Part shown: positions 25,079-33,633 of the stretch, one piece after another
Layout: each line of letters begins with the position of its first letter
Position numbering within the stretch: position 1 is the stretch's first letter
DNA from: UBA7239 sp964509075
GTDB lineage: Bacteria; Pseudomonadota; Gammaproteobacteria; Pseudomonadales; UBA7239
Length of the DNA stretch: 64,000 nt
NCBI GenBank assembly: GCA_964509075.1
Contig: CAZDWC010000009.1
Location: 1 to 64,000, forward strand
Direction: 5' to 3'
Program-made: the position numbers and the translations under genes
The notes under the pieces: model-generated
Database searches by the model: none
What the model was told of the DNA's origin: nothing
The model's input: only the letters and a program-made list of their open reading frames with translations

Positions 25079-26296
25079 TCACCAAGGCTCCTCCATTAGC
25101 CTTGCGCTTTCTTTTAGTGTATGTAGGTAATCAGCCCAAGCCTGCATCATTTCAGTTCTTTCTTTCAAAAATTTAGTGCGATTATATGCCGTTCCGTTTA
25201 CGTCTTTTACTTCATGGGCAAGTTGGAGTTCAATGATTTCCACTCGATAACTGAGTGCTTCATCCAGTAGTGTTCGTGCGGTAGCTCTGAAGCCGTGAGG
25301 TGTTTGATCCTTGTTGGAATACCCCATTGCTCTCAGTGCAGCTCTCACTGCATTTTCTGACATAGGCCTGCTAGGACCTCTGGCGCTGGGAAAAACATAT
25401 TTTCCACGACCGGTTATACGTTCTATGTTGCGGAGAATATCCATTGCTTGTCTTGATAGTGGCACAATGTGACCCATACCGATCTTCATTTTATTTTCGG
25501 GTATTAACCAGAGCTGCATGTCAAAGTTAATTTCTGCCCACTCCATAGAGCGAAGCATCCCTGGACGAGCAAAGAGCATGGGCGATAGTTGTAATGCGGC
25601 TTTCACTTCGGGTGTGCCGGTATAGCCATCCATCGATAGTAGTATATCGCCCAGTTTCTCCGGATCTGTGATCGCAGCAAAGTTGACGACCTTACGTGTT
25701 GCAAGCGCGCCGCGCAGGCTCGGTGCGGGGTCGAATTCGGTCCGACCGGTGGCCATCGCATAACGGAAAATCTGCCCAGCAACCTGAAGTGCCCGTTTGG
25801 CTGTTTCAAGTGTGCCTCGCTCCTCGGTATGTCTGAGGGCTCCAAGCAGTTCAGGTGCTTTGATCTCAGAAATTGGCCGGTGCCCTAACCACGGACAGAG
25901 ATTGTTGTCTATCAGGCCGATGTTACGTGTTGCGTGCGTAGCAGACCAATTTGGCGCCTGTTTATCAAACCACTCCTTGGCTACCAGCTCAAAGGTGTTT
26001 GCCGCTGTTAGATGCACTGTGAGCTTCGCCAGTTTCTTTTCCTCCGCGGGGTCCTTGCCCAGACGCAGAAGAGTCCTGGCTTCCGCTTTTTTGGTCCTGG
26101 CCTCGGCGAGACTGACTGCTGGGTACACGCCAAGTGATAGGATCAGGCTTTTTTGGGTATTCGGATGGCGGTACCGCAACTGCCAGTATTTGGATCCGTT
26201 GTGGTGGATTAGCAGGCACAGGCCCTGACCGTCGGCGATCCGGTAAACATTTGCTTTGGGTTTGGCGTTCTTGATAGCAATGTCTGTGAGCTTCAT
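25079..26296 (-). CDS. P4-type tyrosine integrase of the island
   Basis: A 405-aa protein: N-terminal DUF4102 arm-binding domain (LTDIAIKNAKPKANVYRIADGQGLCLLI), a core-binding domain, then the catalytic domain with ARPGMLRSMEW (Arg), HGFRATARTLL (His-x2-Arg) and LAHEVKDVNGTAYNR (His and nucleophile Tyr). It sits 270 bases from tRNA-Ser, transcribed away from it, the standard layout for P4-type integrases. It would recombine the 17-bp core repeats at 39 and 26565. It appears intact. Confidence 0.95.
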   Translation of the reverse strand: MKLTDIAIKNAKPKANVYRIADGQGLCLLIHHNGSKYWQLRYRHPNTQKSLILSLGVYPAVSLAEARTKKAEARTLLRLGKDPAEEKKLAKLTVHLTAANTFELVAKEWFDKQAPNWSATHATRNIGLIDNNLCPWLGHRPISEIKAPELLGALRHTEERGTLETAKRALQVAGQIFRYAMATGRTEFDPAPSLRGALATRKVVNFAAITDPEKLGDILLSMDGYTGTPEVKAALQLSPMLFARPGMLRSMEWAEINFDMQLWLIPENKMKIGMGHIVPLSRQAMDILRNIERITGRGKYVFPSARGPSRPMSENAVRAALRAMGYSNKDQTPHGFRATARTLLDEALSYRVEIIELQLAHEVKDVNGTAYNRTKFLKERTEMMQAWADYLHTLKESARLMEEPW

Positions 26297-26400
26297 AGAG
26301 TAATAGTCTCTGTTGAGGAATTACTCGAAAAGATAAGCCATGTAATTTTTGGCGTTCCAATCTGGGAAATGTCCAGAGTCTGGTGCGAGTGCCTAGAGAC

Positions 26401-26459
26401 TTGGTGTGAGTAAAGGTTTTTACCCACAGAGTTCATTACTCACAAATTTACTCACATGT
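26401..26459. repeat. Integrase arm-like repeats, right end
   Basis: Forward copies TTTTTACCCACAGA (26417-26430) and TTACTCACAAATTTACTCAC (26437-26456), plus an inverted copy GTGTGAGTAAA (26404-26414), lie between the integrase start and the att core. They match the motif at 120-143 and 310-322, supporting a role as integrase arm sites. Confidence 0.45.
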
Positions 26460-26505
26460 GCAATGGCTGTTACCGGACGGTGGCGGACGTTCTCGGACAA
26501 AAACT

Positions 26506-26533
26506 CGAAAAAAAACCAGCACTTAGGCTGGTT
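26506..26533 (-). terminator. Island-supplied terminator for tRNA-Ser
   Basis: On the minus strand AACCAGC (stem), a 6-base loop and GCTGGTT are followed by a run of eight T. It lies 35 bases downstream of the tRNA 3' end and within island DNA. It replaces the displaced terminator at 10-35. Confidence 0.75.
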
Positions 26534-26564
26534 TCTGGACTGTCCTGGAAGATGCCGGACATAT

Positions 26565-26581
26565 ATATGGCGGAGGAGGTG
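26565..26581. repeat. Right att core repeat (tRNA-Ser 3' end)
   Basis: Identical over 17 bp to 39-55. It covers the last 14 tRNA bases, including the encoded CCA, plus three bases beyond, so integration keeps the tRNA intact. Confidence 0.85.
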
Positions 26582-26657
26582 GGATTTGAACCCACGGAAG
26601 GCTTTCACCTTCGCCGGTTTTCAAGACCGGTGCATTCAACCGCTCTGCCACCCCTCC
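26568..26657 (-). tRNA. tRNA-Ser(UGA)
   Basis: A 90-nt class II tRNA. A 7-bp acceptor stem (GGAGGGG with CTCCTCC, one G-U), discriminator G and encoded CCA are present. The anticodon loop CTTGAAA gives UGA. The long variable arm (GCGAAGGTGAAAGCCTTCC) is typical of serine. The T loop is GGTTCAAATCC. Confidence 0.97.
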
Positions 26658-26736
26658 GGGTACACTGCCTTGAAAGCAGTTGCGGTAAAACAGGCGCGCA
26701 TTATACCGATGCCATCGACAAATCCAAATGGATTTT

Positions 26737-28407
26737 TCAGGGTTTTGATGGGCCGTTGAAGAGCAACTGCATCTCCGTTTGCACCTTGCGCGGTTTCTTC
26801 ATCAAAGTGGTTTCACAGCTTGCCTTTCCTGATGTTTGCAGCAGCACGCGATAGCTTGCGGGAGGCAGCTGATCCTCGGCAATGAGCCAGGCTTGTGTGC
26901 CGGCCGGGGTTGCCGACAGGGAAACGCTCCTCGGCGGCTGATTCTCGCTGCAGAAGACAAGCTGCTGTTCGCTGCGGCTACTTTCAGGGAGGTTGGTGCG
27001 GATGACAACGGCAATGGCGTTACCACGATGACTGACGCTCAAGTCGCAAAGGTTGGCAGACGCTGGCTGCTGGCAGGTGGTGTCGTCGGGGTTTAAATCG
27101 AGCCATGGTTTTTCTGTGAGCGACCGGAAATCGAGCAACTGCAGGTAGTGTGCGATAAACAGAAAATGGTCACTCATCGGCGGGAAATACACGGCTTGTC
27201 GACGCAGATCGCCATCTTCTATCCAGTTCTGGTAGCTCTGCCTGAATACGTCTGCCTGCATTTGTATCGCTGGGGCAAACCGGTGGCTAGAAAGCAGAAT
27301 GCCAACGGCTGACAACAGCAACGCAGATAGCATTGCCGTGATCATGAGCGGCTTGCGGGCGCAATCTGCCAACAGCAGCAAGGCAATGGCCAGCAGACCT
27401 AGCGAGTACATTTTGTAGCGTGATTCAATCACGGCAGCCACATTGCCATAGCCCAGTGCACGTGTGACGGAGACGAGCAGGGCGGAGGCGAACAGAAACG
27501 CTGCCAGATACAGCAGCAGAGCTTGGCGATTGCTGCTACGTGCCGTGTAGATGCCCAGTGTCATCAGAATGCCGCAGCCGGTTGCTGTGGCCAGCACTGG
27601 CTGTGTGTTGTCAAAAACACTGGCGCCCATGAATGTCAAAGTGGCGAAAAGCGGTAATGCCGGGTTCTGTTGCATCTGAGCAAACAGCGAGTGCGTGTCG
27701 GCTGCGTTGCCAAAGTGTTGCCGCACCCAGAGATGCGTGACAACGGCGAGTGCTGCGTGCAGCAGCCATAGCATCGCGTACAGGTATCGGTGTGTGCGCC
27801 AATGTGAATCAACAAGCAGTAGCATCAGCCCCAAAGGCCAGAGCAGCAAGCCATTGCCTTGTGAAAAACTGGCCAGCATTGCTAAGCCTGCAGCGGCTAG
27901 TGGCGAGCGATATTTTTGCAAGGCGAGCAGGCAGGCAAATGCAAAAAAGATAACGGCCTGATTGGATAGGGCCGTCATGGCTTTGAAGGTACTGTCCCAG
28001 CTGTGGATGTTGATGTAAATAAGTGTAATGCAGGCAACATAAAACGGTTTGCGCGGGCCCTGAACGGCTGAGCCGAGCAAGATGCCGGTAGCGACCAGTA
28101 TGCCTTGGCCGATGAGAATGAGCGGGTAAAAACGCACTTCACCAAGTAGTTGGTACTGCGCGAAATAAATCAGGTGATTGACGAGGGTGATGTGTTCATT
28201 GTTCGGGTAAAAAAATGCAGCTACTTGCTGTGACAAGGATTCGGCTGTGGCGAGTTGTTTGAAAAAGCCGAAAACATCATTCAGGTCGTCATATTTTGGT
28301 GTGTTGTCGGCTAACTGAAGGACGCTGACGAGATAAAGGAATATCCAAAGCGCCGCCAACAGATACCAGCGTGGTGAAGCCAGTATCTGTTCAGCCTGTG
28401 TTCGCAT
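26737..28407 (-). CDS. Multi-pass membrane protein with periplasmic C-terminus
   Basis: A 556-aa protein. About ten hydrophobic segments span the first 370 residues (the first is WYLLAALWIFLYLVSVLQLA), followed by about 170 mostly soluble residues. The overall plan resembles GT-C-type or O-antigen-related membrane proteins, but no catalytic motif is certain. The start at 28407 avoids a 50-base overlap with the upstream crotonase that a TTG start at 28476 would cause. It is the last gene of an epimerase-crotonase-membrane protein unit. Confidence 0.75.
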   Translation of the reverse strand: MRTQAEQILASPRWYLLAALWIFLYLVSVLQLADNTPKYDDLNDVFGFFKQLATAESLSQQVAAFFYPNNEHITLVNHLIYFAQYQLLGEVRFYPLILIGQGILVATGILLGSAVQGPRKPFYVACITLIYINIHSWDSTFKAMTALSNQAVIFFAFACLLALQKYRSPLAAAGLAMLASFSQGNGLLLWPLGLMLLLVDSHWRTHRYLYAMLWLLHAALAVVTHLWVRQHFGNAADTHSLFAQMQQNPALPLFATLTFMGASVFDNTQPVLATATGCGILMTLGIYTARSSNRQALLLYLAAFLFASALLVSVTRALGYGNVAAVIESRYKMYSLGLLAIALLLLADCARKPLMITAMLSALLLSAVGILLSSHRFAPAIQMQADVFRQSYQNWIEDGDLRRQAVYFPPMSDHFLFIAHYLQLLDFRSLTEKPWLDLNPDDTTCQQPASANLCDLSVSHRGNAIAVVIRTNLPESSRSEQQLVFCSENQPPRSVSLSATPAGTQAWLIAEDQLPPASYRVLLQTSGKASCETTLMKKPRKVQTEMQLLFNGPSKP

Positions 28408-28426
28408 GGGCAAGTGCTGGCCGGAT

Positions 28427-29194
28427 TCAGTCAAAGCGAGGAGCGCGTTTTTCGAGAAAGGCGGTAACGGCTTCAATATTTTCCGCTGAACCCACCTGAC
28501 GCATCATGCCCGCCATTTCACGCTCGCGTGCCTGCGCGATGCCGGCTGCATGTGTGGCCATCAGTGTGCGCTTGGTTTCGCGCAGCGCGTTGCGCGGCCA
28601 CTGCGCCATTTCAGCAGCTTTCTCCAGGGTTTTGGACAGTAATTCATCATCGCTGAAAACGCGACGGGCAATGCCGGTTTCCACTGCGCGCCCGGCGTTG
28701 ATCCACTCAGCGGTAAACAATAACTCCGCAGCCTGTTGATAGCCGATATTGCGCGGCAAGGTGTAACTGCAGGCGGCTTCCGGTACTAGACCAAGATTGA
28801 CGAAAGGCAGTCGCATTTTCAGCGACTCGCCAACGTACACTACGTCGCAGTGAAACAATGCAGTAGCCCCGAAACCGATTGCTGCACCTTTGGCAGCGGC
28901 CAGCAGCGGTTTGTCTAGTTGCATCAGTTCATTCATCATCAGTTCAAAAGGTGGTGTTTCATCCGGGTTGCCGGTGAGATCGGACAAGTCCACGCCGGAT
29001 GAGAAATCCTTGCCCGCACCGGTGAATACCACCACGGATGCAGCATCATTTTCGCGTGCTTCGATCAAGGCATCGCGCAAGGCAAACCAGGCATCATTGT
29101 TGAACGCATTTTTTCTTTGTGGGCGATTGAAGGTGATGGTAGCGATACGCTGGTGAATGTCGATCAGCACGGTTTGTGTGGAATCATTGCTCAT
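28427..29194 (-). CDS. Enoyl-CoA hydratase/isomerase (crotonase family)
   Basis: A 255-aa crotonase. The CoA-binding oxyanion-hole segments are FTGAGKDFSSGVDLSDL and AAAKGAAIGFGATALFHCDVVY. The usual first catalytic Glu position is not the classical one, so isomerase or other crotonase chemistry is possible. The start at 29194 overlaps the upstream epimerase stop (ATGA), implying coupling. A longer frame from 29239 would run into the epimerase gene. Confidence 0.9.
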   Translation of the reverse strand: MSNDSTQTVLIDIHQRIATITFNRPQRKNAFNNDAWFALRDALIEARENDAASVVVFTGAGKDFSSGVDLSDLTGNPDETPPFELMMNELMQLDKPLLAAAKGAAIGFGATALFHCDVVYVGESLKMRLPFVNLGLVPEAACSYTLPRNIGYQQAAELLFTAEWINAGRAVETGIARRVFSDDELLSKTLEKAAEMAQWPRNALRETKRTLMATHAAGIAQAREREMAGMMRQVGSAENIEAVTAFLEKRAPRFD

Positions 29195-30120
29195 GAAAAG
29201 TGGCCTTTGTCTTGGATCGTTTGCATGGTTTCCCGACAACTGTCGGTAAAGGGCTGTGGTTGCCAGCTTGTGAAGCGGCGAATTTTCTGGTCACTGAACA
29301 GGCGTTTGAATGGAACCGGCAGTGGAATGCGCACAGCAGGATGAAAACCGCCCGCTGCAGCCCAGATATTGTAGAACTCCCAGAAGTCGATATTTTCGCC
29401 GCCGACATTAAAAGCTTCGCCGATGCAGACATCGTGCGTTAGCGTAGCGCAAGTGGCCCGTGCCAGATCGCCAGCGTAGATCATCGGCAAGTTGAGACCT
29501 ACGGGGTAGGGGGCTGCCAGCGGCCAGTGCATCAGCCATTCGAACCAGTGTGAGAAAGAATGCTGGTCAAATGCACCAAAGATCGCATAGGGGCGGATGG
29601 AGGTCATGCCCAGATTCATTTCGCGCGCCAGTGTCCAGCTTTCCTGTTCCGCCATGGCTTTGGAAATGGCGTATATGCTGAAGCGATGGCGTTTGTCCTG
29701 TGCGGTGCGTAGCGGTGCGCTTTCGTCGATGGCAATATCGGCGCGAATTTTCTGGTAGACACTGGCCGAGGAAATTGCCACAACACGCGAGACGTTGGCA
29801 TCGGCACACGCGTGTAGGGTGTTGCGTGTGCCTTCGAGATTCTGGCGAATCAGCTCGTCATAATCGGGATTGAGCGAGACTTGCCCGGCGTTGGCAATCA
29901 CCGCATCACAACCCGCGAAAGCGCGGGCGAGGGCAGCGCGGTCGGCAAGATCGGCGCTGCGCAATTCAATGCCTTGGCGTTGTAATTCGGGAACCTTGGC
30001 TGTGTTGCGCACAACGGCGATGACATGCGCACCTTGTGCATGCAGTTCGCGCACAAAGTAGCGACCGAGAAAGCCGGAGGCGCCGGTGACGGCGATGGTT
30101 TTGTCTTTGAGTGTATGCAT
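29191..30120 (-). CDS. NAD-dependent epimerase/dehydratase (extended SDR)
   Basis: About 309 aa. The Rossmann motif TGASGFLG is near residue 13, SSAS near 120, and the catalytic Tyr-x3-Lys is in YAISK. The substrate may be a sugar nucleotide or a 3-hydroxy steroid/lipid; neighbours do not decide. The ATG at 30120 is chosen with AGGATG upstream. First gene of a three-gene minus-strand unit insulated by the terminator at 30137. Confidence 0.88.
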   Translation of the reverse strand: MHTLKDKTIAVTGASGFLGRYFVRELHAQGAHVIAVVRNTAKVPELQRQGIELRSADLADRAALARAFAGCDAVIANAGQVSLNPDYDELIRQNLEGTRNTLHACADANVSRVVAISSASVYQKIRADIAIDESAPLRTAQDKRHRFSIYAISKAMAEQESWTLAREMNLGMTSIRPYAIFGAFDQHSFSHWFEWLMHWPLAAPYPVGLNLPMIYAGDLARATCATLTHDVCIGEAFNVGGENIDFWEFYNIWAAAGGFHPAVRIPLPVPFKRLFSDQKIRRFTSWQPQPFTDSCRETMQTIQDKGHFS

Positions 30121-30136
30121 GTGTGGCATCCTACAC

Positions 30137-30174
30137 AAAAAAGGGGTCAGACCTTGAGGGTCTGACCCCTTTTT
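30137..30174. terminator. Strong bidirectional terminator
   Basis: A perfect 15-bp stem (AAAAGGGGTCAGACC and its complement) has a 5-base loop and A/T runs on both sides. It lies after the crotonase at 30191 and before the epimerase at 30120, both transcribed leftward, and separates two operons. Confidence 0.88.
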
Positions 30175-30190
30175 CTGTTTGTACCAGCAA

Positions 30191-31012
30191 TTACTGCCCA
30201 GTGAACACAGGTTTGCGTTTTTCCTTGAAAGCTTTCATGCCTTCTTTGGCATCCTTGCTGGCAAATACCGGCCAGCCGAGTTGTTCTTCGTTCGCCAGTG
30301 CTTCTTTTTCGCTCATGTCCTGCTGGTTCTGGCGCAGCGATTTGGTGATGGCCTGAATCGACAGCGGGCCGTTTTCATCGGCGATTTCGTGAGCAATCTT
30401 CAAACCTTCTTCCAGAGCCTTGCCTTGTGGCACGATGCGGTTGATCAAGCCCCAGTTCAATGCTTCCTGTGCAGTGATGTGACGACCTAGCAGCAGGATT
30501 TCGGCTGCCAGTGCGTAAGGAATCTGGCGACGCAGACGGATGGTGGAGCCGCCCAGCGGGAACAGGCCGCGCTTGCATTCGGTGACGCCAAAGATGGCGT
30601 TGTCGGCTGCAACGCGGATGTCGGTGCCCTGCAGGATTTCGGTGCCACCGGCCAGTGCATAGCCTTCCACCGCCATGATGATCGGCTTCAGCGGCTGGTT
30701 GTGGCGCAGCAGGGCCTGCCAGTGCAGGTCGGGAATCTCTTTCATTTTTTCCTGCATCATCGCCGCATCGGCATCACCGTCCGGGCCGGACTTCAGGTCC
30801 ATGCCGGAACAGAACGTGTCGCCTTTGCCGGTGAGTACGGCCACGCGCAGTTCCGGATCGGAGTCCAGCAGGCGCCAGGCGTTGTACATGCCGAGAATCA
30901 TCTGCGAAGACAGTGCGTTCTTCGCTTCAGGGCGATTCAGTGTGACGATCAGGACGTGGCCGTCCTTTTCGATGGTGCAGTTCTTGGTGCTGATGTCGAG
31001 TTCAGTTGCCAT
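30191..31012 (-). CDS. Enoyl-CoA hydratase (crotonase family)
   Basis: A 273-aa crotonase. LTGKGDTFCSGMDLKSG and MAVEGYALAGGTEILQGTDIRV form the CoA and oxyanion sites; the catalytic Glu candidate is in FGVTECKRGLFPLGG. The ATG at 31012 has AGAGGAAA 6 bases upstream. It follows the paired acyl-CoA dehydrogenases at 31154-33469 and may act after them in one beta-oxidation-like pathway. Confidence 0.92.
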   Translation of the reverse strand: MATELDISTKNCTIEKDGHVLIVTLNRPEAKNALSSQMILGMYNAWRLLDSDPELRVAVLTGKGDTFCSGMDLKSGPDGDADAAMMQEKMKEIPDLHWQALLRHNQPLKPIIMAVEGYALAGGTEILQGTDIRVAADNAIFGVTECKRGLFPLGGSTIRLRRQIPYALAAEILLLGRHITAQEALNWGLINRIVPQGKALEEGLKIAHEIADENGPLSIQAITKSLRQNQQDMSEKEALANEEQLGWPVFASKDAKEGMKAFKEKRKPVFTGQ

Positions 31013-31048
31013 GGTGGTTTCCTCTGTTTTCAAAAAAAACGTTTATTA

Positions 31049-31150
31049 CCCTCACCCGGCGCTGCGCGCCACCCTCTCCCCGAACGGGAGAGGGTTTATT
31101 CCTTCTCCCCTTGGGGGAGAAGGTGCCCCGAAGGGGCGGATGAGGGGGGG
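31049..31150. repeat. Dispersed palindromic repeat (REP/BIME-like)
   Basis: CCCTCACCC-GCTGCGC-CCACCCTCTCCC...GGGAGAGGG followed by CTTCTCCCC...GGGGGAGAAGG and GGATGAGGG. Two nested palindromes of this wording are common intergenic repeats in many proteobacteria. Transcribed, it would form stable hairpins between the dehydrogenase and crotonase genes. Confidence 0.75.
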
Positions 31151-31153
31151 CAC

Positions 31154-32251
31154 TTACCAATCAATATCGTAAGCACCTGCAGCAATCAGCTCGCCCAGTG
31201 CTTTCTGGTGTTGCGTGCTGGAGCCGAGCGTCAATTCGTTCTGCTTTGCCCACAGTGCAAAGCGCCACAACGGGTAATCGCGATCCACACCCATGCCGCC
31301 ATGCAAATGTTGCGTGGCGTAACTGATGCGATGCGAGGCATCGCCCAGCCAGATTTTTGCCGCGTGTACCTGACGCGTGGCGTCTGCTTCCTGCGCGAGC
31401 AGTTCGACTGCCTGCTGGGTAACCAGTTTCAGACACTTGGCGTCGATATAGCAGTTGGCAACACGGTGACCCACGGCCTGGAACGTGGCAATTTTCACAT
31501 TGAACTGCTCCCGCTCCGACGTGTACTTCGCGGTCATCTGCACCATTTTTTCAGCAGCACCGGCCTGATAGGCGCACAGTGCGGTGGTGTAACGCTCGAC
31601 CAGATATCTCACGGCATCGGCGCCGCCCAGTTTTTGCGCGGGTGTATTACTGAATTCAACGATGAATTGGGGTTCGTAGGTTGTGGCTTTCAGTGCAGTC
31701 AGTTTGACGCTGGCGTCTTTCGGGTCGACGATAAACAAGGCAACGTCATTGCCGTCTTTCGCGACAACCAGCATGCGGGTGGTGATATTGGCGTATGGCA
31801 CGCACAGTTTCTTGCCGTTCAGTTTGCCGTCGCTGGCCTGCAGTTGGGCTTCGTAAGCGTCATAAGTACCTTCTTCGTGAAAGGCAGCAGTCAATACCAC
31901 TTCGCCGGTGGCGACACCGCCGAGCATGGTTTGCAGGTTGGCATCACCGTATTTTTGTACTGCCATTGCAGAAACAAGAGAAGGGACGGCCGGCACAGGT
32001 GCCAGCACGCGGCCACATTCTTCGAGAAAAAGAGCGAGTTCGGAAAAACCAAAACCCATGCCGCCCTTGTCTGCCGGGATGGCGATGCCTAGCAAACCGG
32101 CATCCGCGAGTTGAGCCCACAGGGTGCCGTTGAAGCGTTCCTGTGCCCACATGTCGTACTTGTGCAGTTCGTCGGGTGTCACCTGATCGCCGAGGATCTG
32201 GTTGGCCAGGTTCTGGATATCTTTCTGTTCGTCAGTCAAACCAAAATTCAT
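31154..32251 (-). CDS. Acyl-CoA dehydrogenase, small-subunit type
   Basis: A 365-aa flavoprotein of the ACAD superfamily. An N-terminal helical domain (MNFGLTDEQKDIQNLANQIL), a reduced beta domain, and a C-terminal helical domain ending HLHGGMGVDRDYPLWRFALWAK are visible. It lies 22 bases behind a larger ACAD; such pairs form alpha2beta2 enzymes in actinobacterial steroid degradation. GAAGGAG precedes the ATG. Substrate is not predictable; a bulky or branched acyl-CoA is an inference from the pairing. Confidence 0.9.
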   Translation of the reverse strand: MNFGLTDEQKDIQNLANQILGDQVTPDELHKYDMWAQERFNGTLWAQLADAGLLGIAIPADKGGMGFGFSELALFLEECGRVLAPVPAVPSLVSAMAVQKYGDANLQTMLGGVATGEVVLTAAFHEEGTYDAYEAQLQASDGKLNGKKLCVPYANITTRMLVVAKDGNDVALFIVDPKDASVKLTALKATTYEPQFIVEFSNTPAQKLGGADAVRYLVERYTTALCAYQAGAAEKMVQMTAKYTSEREQFNVKIATFQAVGHRVANCYIDAKCLKLVTQQAVELLAQEADATRQVHAAKIWLGDASHRISYATQHLHGGMGVDRDYPLWRFALWAKQNELTLGSSTQHQKALGELIAAGAYDIDW

Positions 32252-32272
32252 GTTCTCTACTCCTTCGCTGGC

Positions 32273-33469
32273 TCAGGCGCGCAGTGGGCGCGGCATGCTG
32301 AGGCCGAAAATGGAAATGATGTCGCGCTGGATCTCGTTAGTGCCACCGCCAAACGTCAAAATGGACAGTGTGCGATAGAGGCGCTCCAGCTCACCTTCGA
32401 GCAAGATGGCTTCGGAATGCGAGTGAAGGGTGGAAGACTGGCCGAGAATTTCCATCATGTCGCGGCAGGCCTCGATCATGAATTCGGAACCATAGACCTT
32501 GGCGGCGGAAGCCTCGGCCATGTCCAGACCACCCTGGGCGATGGCCCAGGCCTGCTTGTAGCAGATCAGTTTGATGGCTTCGGCACTGGCTTGTACCTTG
32601 GCGAGTTTCATCTTGACCCAGTCCTGATCGATGAGGCGCTGGCCATTGGCGAGTTTTACACTCTCGGCAAATTCGCAGACTTTCTTGAAGATGCCGACGA
32701 TGGGGCCGTGAGTCACGAGAGCCAGTCGCTCGCGGTTGAGCTGGCTCATGATGACGCCCCAACCGCGGTTTTCCTTGCCGATCATCCATTCTTTCGGCAC
32801 GCGCACATTCTCGTAATAGGTGGCATTGGTGCGCACGGAACCAAGGGTTTTCACCTGCGTCACCGATACACCCGGGTGGTTCATCGGGATCAGGAACATG
32901 GAGATCGAGCCGTGTTTACCTTTTTCTTCTACGTCTCCTGTGCGGCAGGCCAGCCAGACATAGTCGGAGAACTCGGCCAGCGAGGTCCACATCTTCTGGC
33001 CGTTGATGATGTAGTGGTCATCGCCGTCTTTCACCGCACGCGTTTTCAGTGAGGCGAGGTCGGTTCCCGAACCGGGTTCGGAGTAACCGATGCAGATGCA
33101 GATTTCACCGGCCAGAATCTGCGGGATGATGCGGGCTTTCAGCTCCGGGCTGCCGAACTGTGCCAGCGCCGGGCCAACAGATTCCGATGTCAGGAACGGG
33201 AAGGGGAAGCCGGCCTTCATGATTTCCGAGAAGAATATGTACTGCTCGATAGCCGATTTTTCCTGGCCGCCATATTCCTTTTCCCAGCCGAGGCCAATCC
33301 AGCCATCTGCACCAAGCTTGCGCATGGCCGCTTTCCACAGCGGGCCACCGCCTTCATGCTTGAAATCGTGGTTCAGCTCGGCCTTCAACTCCGGCGTCAT
33401 CAATTCCTTGAAATAGCTGCGCAGTTGCTGGCGCAGCGCTTCTTGTTCCGGGGTGAATGACAGCTGCAT
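32273..33469 (-). CDS. Acyl-CoA dehydrogenase, large-subunit type
   Basis: A 398-aa ACAD. FAD/acyl-binding segments GYSEPGSGTDLASLKTRA and GQKMWTSLAEFSDYVWLA are typical. The C-terminal FGGGTNEIQRDIIS has Gly where SCAD/MCAD-type enzymes carry the catalytic Glu (YEGT), so the base must be elsewhere, as in other FadE classes. AGAGG precedes the ATG. First gene of the operon; the TATAC-N4-GTATA palindrome lies 86 bases upstream. Confidence 0.93.
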   Translation of the reverse strand: MQLSFTPEQEALRQQLRSYFKELMTPELKAELNHDFKHEGGGPLWKAAMRKLGADGWIGLGWEKEYGGQEKSAIEQYIFFSEIMKAGFPFPFLTSESVGPALAQFGSPELKARIIPQILAGEICICIGYSEPGSGTDLASLKTRAVKDGDDHYIINGQKMWTSLAEFSDYVWLACRTGDVEEKGKHGSISMFLIPMNHPGVSVTQVKTLGSVRTNATYYENVRVPKEWMIGKENRGWGVIMSQLNRERLALVTHGPIVGIFKKVCEFAESVKLANGQRLIDQDWVKMKLAKVQASAEAIKLICYKQAWAIAQGGLDMAEASAAKVYGSEFMIEACRDMMEILGQSSTLHSHSEAILLEGELERLYRTLSILTFGGGTNEIQRDIISIFGLSMPRPLRA

Positions 33470-33554
33470 ATCTACCTCTGTGATTTGGCTAGTGGGGATT
33501 GCTGGGCGGCGATTCTACCAGCAGGGATCCTGTTTCGGGATGCATTCCGGGGAA

Positions 33555-33570
33555 ATATACCTTGGTATAT
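33555..33570. promoter_or_regulatory. Palindromic operator candidate ATATACCTTGGTATAT
   Basis: Seven-base inverted half-sites separated by TT, in the divergent region between the ACAD operon and the cyclase gene. The inner pattern TATAC-N4-GTATA also occurs at 59807-59820 beside a TetR gene, suggesting a shared repressor. Confidence 0.6.
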
Positions 33571-33633
33571 ATACGGGGTAGGCGCTATGATTGCCAGAGT
33601 GTGTAGCAGAGCTGAACCAAGCCAATAACGACA

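Larger units (their letters stand above)
39..26581. mobile_element. Integrated genomic island in tRNA-Ser(UGA)
   Basis: Bounded by 17-bp direct repeats, with a P4-type integrase (25079-26296) directly inside the tRNA-proximal end and an AlpA-like regulator plus DUF3987 gene at the other end. The cargo is mainly defence-type genes: a SIR2 protein, an expanded type I R-M locus, GIY-YIG and Toprim proteins and a CdiI-like protein. Base composition is mosaic; for example 10069-11244 and 21121-24055 are AT-rich beside GC-richer hsdM and hsdR. Integrase, AlpA and a primase-like gene recall P4-like satellites, but no capsid, packaging or conjugation gene is visible, so satellite status is only an inference. 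Confidence 0.85.

Noticed and set aside
31049..31150. Rho-independent terminator or CRISPR-like repeat
   Set aside because: The nested palindromes match dispersed proteobacterial repeats and lack a T run or spacers.
30701..32092. 463-aa plus-strand frame over the crotonase and ACAD genes
   Set aside because: It is antisense to two clear enzymes and shows no family features; the high-GC codon pattern of the real genes leaves the opposite frame open.
32111..33052. 313-aa plus-strand frame inside the ACAD genes
   Set aside because: It is a shadow of well-supported minus-strand genes.
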